From Opitutaceae bacterium (GTDB taxonomy: Bacteria; Verrucomicrobiota; Verrucomicrobiia; Opitutales; Opitutaceae), in the NCBI GenBank assembly GCA_031272375.1, contig JAISTY010000157.1, positions 1 through 12,229 on the forward strand: a DNA stretch of 12,229 nucleotides, in the 5' to 3' direction. A program made the translations under genes and the position numbers. A model generated the notes under the pieces. The model made no database searches. It was not told the origin of the DNA and worked only from the letters and a program-made list of their open reading frames with translations. Shown one piece after another: positions 5,095 to 10,728 of this stretch. Position 1 is the stretch's first letter; each line of letters opens with the position of its first letter.

Positions 5095-7209
5095 TCATCC
5101 GAGCAGCGGCAGAAGGGCGGCGATGATTTTGTCGCGGTCGGGACGGCAGGCGGCCTCGAGTTCGGGGGCGAAGGGCACCGGCAGATCCGCGGAGGCGATG
5201 CGGACGGGCGCGGCGTCGAGGTCGTGGAAGGCGTCCGCGGCGAGGCGCGCGAGGATTTCCGCCCCGAAGCCGTGGGTGAGCCGGCCCTCGTGCAGCACGG
5301 CGAGGCGGTGCGTGCGCGCGAGCGACCCGCGGACGGCGTCGAGGTTGAGCGGGGCGAGGCAGCGGAGGTCGAACACCTCGACGGATTTTTCGTATTCGGC
5401 CCAGAGCCATTCGGCGGCGGCGAGCGCGTGGCGCGTCATTTCGCCGTAGGTGACGAGCGTGGCGTCGCGGCCCTCGCGGAGGCGTTTGGGGCGCCAGACG
5501 GAGCGGTAGTCGGGGTCGTCCGCGACGGTTCCCTTGAGCGTGCGGTAAAGCCCCTTGTGCTCGAAAAGCAGGACGGGGTTGTCGTCCTCGTAGGCGGCGA
5601 GGAGGGCGTTGCGGGCGTCCTGTGGGGTCGAGGGGTAGAGGGCCTTGAGGCCGGGGACGGCGAGGAGCAGCGATTCGAGTTCCTGCGAATGGAAGCTGCC
5701 CATCGTCAGGCCGCCGCCGCAGGGGAGGCGGAAGACCACGGGCACCCCCGCGCCGCAACGGAAGCGCATCGTCGCCGCGTTCTGGGTGATCTGGGTGACG
5801 GCCTCGGTCGCGAAATCGGCGAACTGGAACTCCAAAATCGGGCGGTGCCCGTTGAGCGCGAGGCCGATGGCGAGGCCGGCGCAGGCGGACTCGGAGACGG
5901 GCGTGTTGAGGACGCGCGGGCGCGGGAAATCCGCCGCGAGGCCCTCGGAGACCTTGAAGGCGCCGCCGTAGCCGGCGATGTCCTGGCCGAGGAGGACGGC
6001 CTCGGGGCGCGTCGCGAGGATTTGCCGGAGGGCGCGGTTGAGCGACTGCGCGAAGGTGAGCGTCTCCCCGCCCGCCCGGAGGGGCCGTTCCAAATCCGGC
6101 GTGACGGCGGCTTGTCCCGTTGAAGGGGCGGCGAACAGCGGCGGCTTGGCGGGGGCGAAGACGGGCGAGGCGGCGCCGCGCTCCGGGCGCAGGCTGTCCG
6201 GCGAGGGACGCGGCAATCGGAGGCTGTGCCGGACGGAGGCCTCAAGGTAGGCGGCGATCCCGTCCTCGACGGCGGCAACTTGTCCCTCGCCAACAGCGGC
6301 GGCGACCTCGCGGCGGAAATTCGGGAGCGGGTCGGCGGCGGCGATGGCGGCTTTTTCGGCTTCGGAGAGGTAGTCGCAGGTGTCGTAGGCGGCGTGGCCG
6401 CGCAGCCGGAGGATTTTCGCCTCGATGAGGCGGGGGCGCCCCGTCCGCCGCACTTCGGCGAGGGCGTCGGAGAAAACCGTCAGGATTTCGGAGAGCGGCG
6501 CGGTGGTCGTGTCAATGAAGGCGTTCGGGATGCCGTAGGCGGCGGCGCGCTCGTGGAGGCGCGCGCCGGGGGGGTGCTGCTCGCGCGGGGGCGTCGAGTA
6601 GGCGATGTGGTTGTTCTCGATGACGAAGAGGACGGGGATGCCAAGGGTGCCGGCAAGGTTGAGGGCCTCATGGATGTCGCCGGTGGACGAGGCGCCGTCG
6701 CCGAAGAAGGCGATGCCGGCGGCTGGGCGTCCGAGGAGGCGTTGGGAGAAGGCGGAGCCGAGGACGGCGGAGACCATCGCGCCGAGGTGGGAAATCATGG
6801 GGAGCGAGCGGCGCGCGGGATCGCCGTGGTGGACGTTGCCCTCGCGGGCGAGGGTGGGGCTGGCGGCGTTGGCGAGGTATTGGTTGAGGTGGTCGCAAAG
6901 GCGCCCGCTCCAGACGAGGTGCCCGGCCAGGCCGCGGTGGGTGAGCGCGAGGGTGTCGGCGGACTTGTCGGCGAGCAGGGCGAGCGGGCCGGCGAGCTGC
7001 TCGGCGCCCTGCCCTCCCGTGACGGTGCCGCGGACGAGGCCCTGGCGGAAGAGTTCGAGGAGGCGGTTGTCGGCGTCGCGGGCGAGGCGCATCCAGGCGT
7101 AGGCGAGGAGGCGGTTTTGCGGCGATGCGGGATCGCCGGCCCCCACGGAGCGCGCGAGAAACGCGGGCGGCTCCGGAACGGGACTGGGTGCGGTGGGCGT
7201 GGAAGGCAT
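5095..7209 (-). CDS. Fused alpha/beta E1 subunit of a thiamine-diphosphate 2-oxoacid dehydrogenase
   Basis: This 704-residue protein joins the two E1 subunits that are usually separate. Residues about 30-330 are E1-alpha. They carry the thiamine-diphosphate motif from GDGASSTGDIHEALNLAG (170-187) to ENN (198-200), and the substrate-loop region RLRGHAAYDTCDY (268-280). A Pro-rich linker (about 332-385) leads to E1-beta (about 385-704), with LLGQDIAGYGGAFKVSEGL (406-424), TPVSESACAGLAIGLAL (436-452) and FRLPCGGGLTMGSFHSQELE (493-512). Such enzymes decarboxylate pyruvate or branched-chain 2-oxoacids and pass the acyl group to an E2 lipoyl protein. The GHA in the loop lacks the serine phosphorylated in mitochondrial enzymes. 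The ATG at 7209 is chosen because the upstream extension (to 7341) overlaps leuA and is not domain-like. leuA ends 73 bases upstream, which hints at branched-chain metabolism, but substrate is not determined. No E2 or E3 gene is in the window. Confidence 0.9.
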   Translation of the reverse strand: MPSTPTAPSPVPEPPAFLARSVGAGDPASPQNRLLAYAWMRLARDADNRLLELFRQGLVRGTVTGGQGAEQLAGPLALLADKSADTLALTHRGLAGHLVWSGRLCDHLNQYLANAASPTLAREGNVHHGDPARRSLPMISHLGAMVSAVLGSAFSQRLLGRPAAGIAFFGDGASSTGDIHEALNLAGTLGIPVLFVIENNHIAYSTPPREQHPPGARLHERAAAYGIPNAFIDTTTAPLSEILTVFSDALAEVRRTGRPRLIEAKILRLRGHAAYDTCDYLSEAEKAAIAAADPLPNFRREVAAAVGEGQVAAVEDGIAAYLEASVRHSLRLPRPSPDSLRPERGAASPVFAPAKPPLFAAPSTGQAAVTPDLERPLRAGGETLTFAQSLNRALRQILATRPEAVLLGQDIAGYGGAFKVSEGLAADFPRPRVLNTPVSESACAGLAIGLALNGHRPILEFQFADFATEAVTQITQNAATMRFRCGAGVPVVFRLPCGGGLTMGSFHSQELESLLLAVPGLKALYPSTPQDARNALLAAYEDDNPVLLFEHKGLYRTLKGTVADDPDYRSVWRPKRLREGRDATLVTYGEMTRHALAAAEWLWAEYEKSVEVFDLRCLAPLNLDAVRGSLARTHRLAVLHEGRLTHGFGAEILARLAADAFHDLDAAPVRIASADLPVPFAPELEAACRPDRDKIIAALLPLLG
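6105..6116 (+). repeat. Copy 5 of the CGGCGGCTTGTC 12-mer
   Basis: It lies in the linker-coding part of the E1 fusion gene, read on the minus strand as Gly-Gln-Ala-Ala-Val. It shares 16 bases with the intergenic copy 2. Confidence 0.65.
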
Positions 7210-7282
7210 CTGCGCGGACGCTGCCGCCGCCGCGACGGAAGAAAAGCCCGGATTGCCCGGCGCGCGCGGCGCGGTTGGGAAA

Positions 7283-8989
7283 TCAGGGATTTCGCGCCTT
7301 CGCGTCCCGCGGCGGGGGGGAAAAGCCCCTCCCCATCGCACGGTTCAGCGCGCTGACGACCGCGAGGATGGAGGCGCGCTCGATGTTCGTGTCCATGCCC
7401 GCGCCGAAGAACGCGCCCCGCTCCGTCTTGATTTGGATATAGGAAACCGCCCCGGCGGCGGCGCCGCTTCCAAGGGAATGCTCGGCATAACTGACGACCT
7501 CGAAGCGCGGCAGCCCCAGCCCGTCCAGCGCGCGGACAAAGGCGTCAATCGGTCCGTTTCCGGAGCCTCTGACCGTTGTTTTCGCGCCGCGGATCTCCAG
7601 TTCCGCCCGCGCCTCCACCTGTCCGCCCTTGCCGGAGGCGCGGAAGGCGGCGAGCGCCAGCGGTTCGCGGCGTTCGATGTATTCGGCGAGAAACACGTCG
7701 CGGATGCGGGGCGGCTCCAGCTCGCGCCCCTCCCTGTCGGCGATGTCGTTCACGAGGCGTCCGATTTCGCGGTGCATCGCCTTGGGGAGCTGGAAGCCGA
7801 ACTCCTTTTCGAGGACGTAGGCGACGCCGCCCTTTCCCGACTGCGAGTTGATGCGGATGATCGCCTTGTAGCTCCGCCCGATGTCCGCCGGGTCCATTGT
7901 GATGTAAAGCGTGCTCCACGGTTTCCCCGGACGCTGGCGCGGCCAGGATTTTTTGATCGCGTCCTGGTGCGAGCCGCTGAACGCCGTGAACACCAGCTCC
8001 CCCGCGTAGGGATGGCGCGGCGGCACCTCCATCCGCGTGCAGCGCTCGTAGACCTCCCGCACCGCGTTGATGTCCCCGAAATCCAGCCCCGGATCCACCC
8101 CTTGCGTGTAAAGGTTCAACGCCACCGTGACGATGTCCAGGTTGCCCGTCCGCTCCCCGTTGCCGAAGAGCGTCCCCTCCACGCGCTCCGCGCCGGCGAG
8201 CAGCGCCAGCTCCGTCGCCGCCACGCCGGTTCCGCGGTCGTTGTGGGTGTGCACCGAGACCACGGTCAGCGCGCGCCGCGTCAAATGGCGGCACATCCAC
8301 TCGATCTGGTCGGCGTGCACGTTGGGCGTCGCGTATTCCACCGTGGCCGGCAGGTTCAGGATGATTTTGTTGTCCGGGGACGGTCCCCAGACGTCGGTGA
8401 CGGCCTCGCAAACCTCCAGGGAGAAATCCAGCTCGGTGCTGTTGAAGCTCTCCGGCGAATATTCCAGGCGCAGGCGCGTTTCCGCGCCGAGGATTTCGGC
8501 GGCCTTTTTTTTGAGGAAGGCGACCGCGCCCGTGGCGATGCCTTTGACCTCCTCGCGGGAGGCGCCGCCGAAGACGTATTCGCGCTGGCAGGGGGAGGTT
8601 GAGTTGTAGAGGTGGAAAATGACCTCCCGCGCGCCGCGGACGGCCTCGAGGGTGCGCGTTATCAGCTCCTCGCGGCACTGGCAGAGCACCTGGATCGCCA
8701 CGTCGCCGGGGATCAGGCCGCCGTCCATCAGGCGGCGGCAGAAGTCGAACTCGATGCGTGACGCCGACGGGAAGCCCACCTCGATTTCCTTGAAGCCGAG
8801 GCGGACGAGCATCGCGAAGAACTCGAGTTTTTCCTCGACGCTCATCGGTTGGGCGAGGGCCTGGTTGCCGTCGCGCAAATCCACGCTGCACCAGACGGGG
8901 GCCTTTGTGAGCGTGCGCCCCGGCCATTGGCGGTCCGGCAAATCCACTGGCGGGAAGGGCGCGTATTTTGTGATGGGAGACTTCTGCAT
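7283..8989 (-). CDS. leuA: 2-isopropylmalate synthase
   Basis: The 568-residue enzyme condenses acetyl-CoA with 2-ketoisovalerate in the first committed step of leucine synthesis. Length and N-terminus (ITKYAPFPPVDLPDRQWPG) fit the long LeuA type found in actinobacteria and others. The TIM barrel carries the metal and catalytic signature LRDGNQA (38-44) and HTHND (247-251). GNGERTGN (276-283) follows, then the linker with GKPWSTLYITMDPADIGR. The C-terminal regulatory domain is present and complete (about 440-555), with GSGNGPIDAFVRAL (475-488) and the SYAEHSLGSGAAAGAVSYIQ segment, so leucine feedback control is likely. The ATG at 8989 fits the family start; no Shine-Dalgarno is visible. It is the first gene of the minus-strand run, divergent from the sigma factor gene. 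I saw no T-box or leader-peptide attenuator in the 138-base upstream gap. Confidence 0.96.
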   Translation of the reverse strand: MQKSPITKYAPFPPVDLPDRQWPGRTLTKAPVWCSVDLRDGNQALAQPMSVEEKLEFFAMLVRLGFKEIEVGFPSASRIEFDFCRRLMDGGLIPGDVAIQVLCQCREELITRTLEAVRGAREVIFHLYNSTSPCQREYVFGGASREEVKGIATGAVAFLKKKAAEILGAETRLRLEYSPESFNSTELDFSLEVCEAVTDVWGPSPDNKIILNLPATVEYATPNVHADQIEWMCRHLTRRALTVVSVHTHNDRGTGVAATELALLAGAERVEGTLFGNGERTGNLDIVTVALNLYTQGVDPGLDFGDINAVREVYERCTRMEVPPRHPYAGELVFTAFSGSHQDAIKKSWPRQRPGKPWSTLYITMDPADIGRSYKAIIRINSQSGKGGVAYVLEKEFGFQLPKAMHREIGRLVNDIADREGRELEPPRIRDVFLAEYIERREPLALAAFRASGKGGQVEARAELEIRGAKTTVRGSGNGPIDAFVRALDGLGLPRFEVVSYAEHSLGSGAAAGAVSYIQIKTERGAFFGAGMDTNIERASILAVVSALNRAMGRGFSPPPRDAKARNP

Positions 8990-9060
8990 GGGCTTCGTTT
9001 TGACGCCGGAAGGGAGGGCGCGCCGCCCCCCAAGTCAAGAGGCCGGAAGCCCCCGCGCCC

Positions 9061-9087
9061 GTAACCGCGCCGCCCCTCTCGCGTCTT
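9061..9087 (+). promoter_or_regulatory. Candidate ECF-type promoter upstream of the sigma factor gene
   Basis: GTAACC (9061-9066), a 15-base spacer and CGTCTT (9082-9087) resemble the common ECF pattern GGAAC-N15/16-CGTC. Transcription would begin about 35 bases before the ATG at 9128. Such a site would fit autoregulation. The match is to short motifs in GC-rich DNA, so it is only a candidate. The rest of the 138-base gap (8990-9127) holds nothing else I can name, apart from a TTGACT on the minus strand (9038-9033) with no matching -10. Confidence 0.35.
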
Positions 9088-9127
9088 GCGCCCCCGTGCG
9101 ACATGCCCTTTCAAACAGCCTTCTCCC

Positions 9128-9721
9128 ATGCCGGATGACGAACCCGAATTCGATTTCGCCGGCTGCCTCAGGCGTGTCCGCGACAACGACCAGACCGCCG
9201 CGCGGCGGCTTGTCGAACAACTCTACCCGCTCGTCAGCCGCATCATCCGCACGCGCCTGCCGCGCGCGACCCTCGAAGAGGATCTCGCCCAGGACGTCTT
9301 TCTGAAAATGTTCACCCGCCTCGACCAATACCAGGGCGCCGTCCCCTTCACCCACTGGGTTTCCCGCATCGCCGTCACCACCTGCATAGACGCGCTGCGC
9401 GCCCAGCGCCGCCGGCCGGAGTTCCGCTGGGCCGACCTCTCCGAGAACGAGGCGAACCTCCTCGACGCCGTCCTCACCAACAAGCGGGACGTCCACGCCG
9501 GCGAGGCGCTCGCCGCGCGCGAGCTGGTCCACAAGCTCCTCGACCTCCTCCAGCCGGAGGATCGCATGGTGCTGCAATACCTTGATCTTGAGCAGAAAAC
9601 GCTTGTGGAAATCCGGGAGATCACCGGTTGGAACATCACCCTCATCAAGGTGCGCGCCTTTCGCGCGCGCAAAAAGCTCCAGAAACTTTTCCAGGAACTG
9701 AAACAAAAGGAACGCGCATGA
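9128..9721 (+). CDS. ECF-type sigma-70 family RNA polymerase sigma factor
   Basis: The 197-residue protein has the two-domain ECF layout. Region 2 spans about residues 25-100, with LYPLVSRIIRTRLPRATLEE, then DLAQDVFLKMFTRLDQYQG and THWVSRIAVTTCIDALRAQRRR, which correspond to the core-binding and -10 recognition helices. Region 4 spans about 130-187, with LLDLLQPEDRMVLQYLDLEQ followed by a helix-turn-helix (TLVEIREITGWNITLIKVRA). There is no region 1 or 3. The ATG at 9128 is chosen over 9086 because the domain begins right after it and the upstream 14 residues are not conserved-looking. Its TGA overlaps the next gene's start as ATGA, a strong sign of co-translation with a likely regulator. It would direct a small stress regulon, perhaps including this operon. 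The ECF subgroup was not assigned. Confidence 0.9.
   Translation: MPDDEPEFDFAGCLRRVRDNDQTAARRLVEQLYPLVSRIIRTRLPRATLEEDLAQDVFLKMFTRLDQYQGAVPFTHWVSRIAVTTCIDALRAQRRRPEFRWADLSENEANLLDAVLTNKRDVHAGEALAARELVHKLLDLLQPEDRMVLQYLDLEQKTLVEIREITGWNITLIKVRAFRARKKLQKLFQELKQKERA
9203..9214 (+). repeat. Copy 6 of the CGGCGGCTTGTC 12-mer
   Basis: It lies early in the sigma factor gene, read in frame as Arg-Arg-Leu-Val. Confidence 0.55.
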
Positions 9722-10059
9722 ACACCACCGCCGCCATCAACGCCAACGCCATCCGCCCGGCGCCCTGGCGCCGCCTCGCCACCGCCGCCCGCCGCATCGC
9801 CGACGACCGCTCGCACGAAATCCCCGCGGGGTTCGCCACGCGCGTCGTCGCCATCGCCTTCGCCCGCGTCGAGCCCACCCTTTCCGCGCTTTTCGCGCGC
9901 CTCGCCTGGCGCGCCTTCGGGGTCGCCTCCGTCCTCATGATCGCCTCCGTCGCCCTCAACCTTGGCAGCGCGGTCGAGGCCATCGGCGGCGACGACGCGC
10001 GCCTCTCCGCGGCCGTCCACGACCCCGTCGGCGAATACCTTGAGGCCGCCCAGCCCTGA
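9718..10059 (+). CDS. Small single-pass membrane protein, candidate anti-sigma factor
   Basis: The 113-residue protein has no domain I can name. It has a basic N-terminal half of about 64 residues, including PWRRLATAARRIADDRSHEIPAGFATRVV. One predicted membrane helix follows (about 65-84, AFGVASVLMIASVALNLGS), then a short acidic tail of about 29 residues. That layout, with a cytoplasmic segment able to hold a sigma factor and a single membrane anchor, is what short anti-sigma factors such as CnrY show. The main evidence is position: its ATG overlaps the sigma factor stop by 4 bases, and the LTXXQ protein gene follows after 5 bases. The upstream in-frame extension to 9628 lies inside the sigma gene and is rejected. 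No zinc-binding HxxxCxxC motif of the ZAS anti-sigma class is present. The role is inferred from context. Confidence 0.7.
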   Translation: MNTTAAINANAIRPAPWRRLATAARRIADDRSHEIPAGFATRVVAIAFARVEPTLSALFARLAWRAFGVASVLMIASVALNLGSAVEAIGGDDARLSAAVHDPVGEYLEAAQP

Positions 10060-10064
10060 CCCAC

Positions 10065-10703
10065 ATGAACCGCAAAACCAAAGTCATCCTCGCGCTCGCC
10101 GCGATTTTCGCCGCCGGAGCCGTCACCGGCGGGTTCGGCTCCCTGGCGCTTTTGGAGAAGCGGCAGATCCGCCGCATCAGCAGCGAGCAAATCGCGCCGC
10201 GGCAGATCGAGCGACTGCAGCGGCGTCTCCAGCTGACGCCGGAGCAGCGGCAGAAAATCCAGCCCATCATCCTCAAGCACTCCGCGGAGCTGGCGAAGGC
10301 GCGCGCCAACGCCCACCGCGCCAGCGCCGCCATCATCGAGCGCATGGAAACCAGTGTCGCCGCCGAACTTACCCCCGCGCAGGTCGCGCTTCTCCAAAAA
10401 ATGCGGGCGGAGGAACGCGCGCGCGTCCAGGAGATCCTCGAAGGGAAGCGTCCCGCCGGGAAGCCCGCGCCGAAAGCCGACCCCAAAAAAGCCCCGAAGA
10501 AGAAGCCGGACGCCAAGGCGAAGTCCGAAAAGGCAAAAGGCGAGAAACCGAAGCGCGACCCGCAGAAGCCGCCCGCGAAGAAGCCGCGCCCGCAACCCGC
10601 GCCCGACGCGACGCCCGACGCGGCGCCCCCGGCGTCCCCCGCGGCGCCCGACGCCGACATTCCCGTTATCGAGATTCCCTCCGTGCAGCCCCCGCCGGCG
10701 TGA
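10065..10703 (+). CDS. Membrane-anchored LTXXQ-motif protein (CpxP/Spy/CnrX-like periplasmic sensor)
   Basis: The 212-residue protein has an N-terminal anchor or uncleaved signal (about 5-30, KVILALAAIFAAGAVTGGFG). An alpha-helical domain (about 31-127) contains two family-type motifs: LTPEQ (57-61) and LTPAQ (102-106). CpxP, Spy and CnrX proteins are periplasmic helical hairpins with such motifs and act in envelope-stress or metal sensing. After residue 128 comes a long low-complexity tail, rich in Lys, Pro and Ala (KPAPKADPKKAPKKKPDAK and similar), ending in an Ala/Pro/Asp stretch; it might reach into the cell wall. No Cys or Met-rich metal site stands out; His71 and His84 are the only histidines seen. 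Third in the operon, it would pair with the preceding membrane protein to control the sigma factor. The signal it senses is unknown. Confidence 0.8.
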   Translation: MNRKTKVILALAAIFAAGAVTGGFGSLALLEKRQIRRISSEQIAPRQIERLQRRLQLTPEQRQKIQPIILKHSAELAKARANAHRASAAIIERMETSVAAELTPAQVALLQKMRAEERARVQEILEGKRPAGKPAPKADPKKAPKKKPDAKAKSEKAKGEKPKRDPQKPPAKKPRPQPAPDATPDAAPPASPAAPDADIPVIEIPSVQPPPA

Positions 10704-10728
10704 TAACATTTTTCTGAAAAAGGCACCC

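Noticed and set aside
3446-5449. 667-codon open frame on the plus strand opposite exbB, exbD and the DUF192 gene
   Set aside because: It spans three real minus-strand genes, is dominated by Arg, Pro and Ser, and has no domain features.
7193-8602. 469-codon open frame on the plus strand opposite leuA
   Set aside because: leuA on the other strand has complete catalytic and regulatory motifs. The antisense translation is His/Arg/Val-rich and unlike a folded protein.
9010-9038. Sigma-70 promoter for leuA based on TTGACT on the minus strand
   Set aside because: No A/T-rich -10 box lies at a suitable distance; the sequence there is GC-rich.
8990-9127. T-box, leucine attenuator or riboswitch upstream of leuA
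   Set aside because: The 138-base gap has no leucine-codon leader peptide, terminator/antiterminator pair or T-box motif.
10709-10721. Possible bidirectional terminator TTTTTCTGAAAAA between the sensor gene and hrpB
   Set aside because: The stem would be only five A-T pairs around a three-base loop with no GC part, too weak for an intrinsic terminator.
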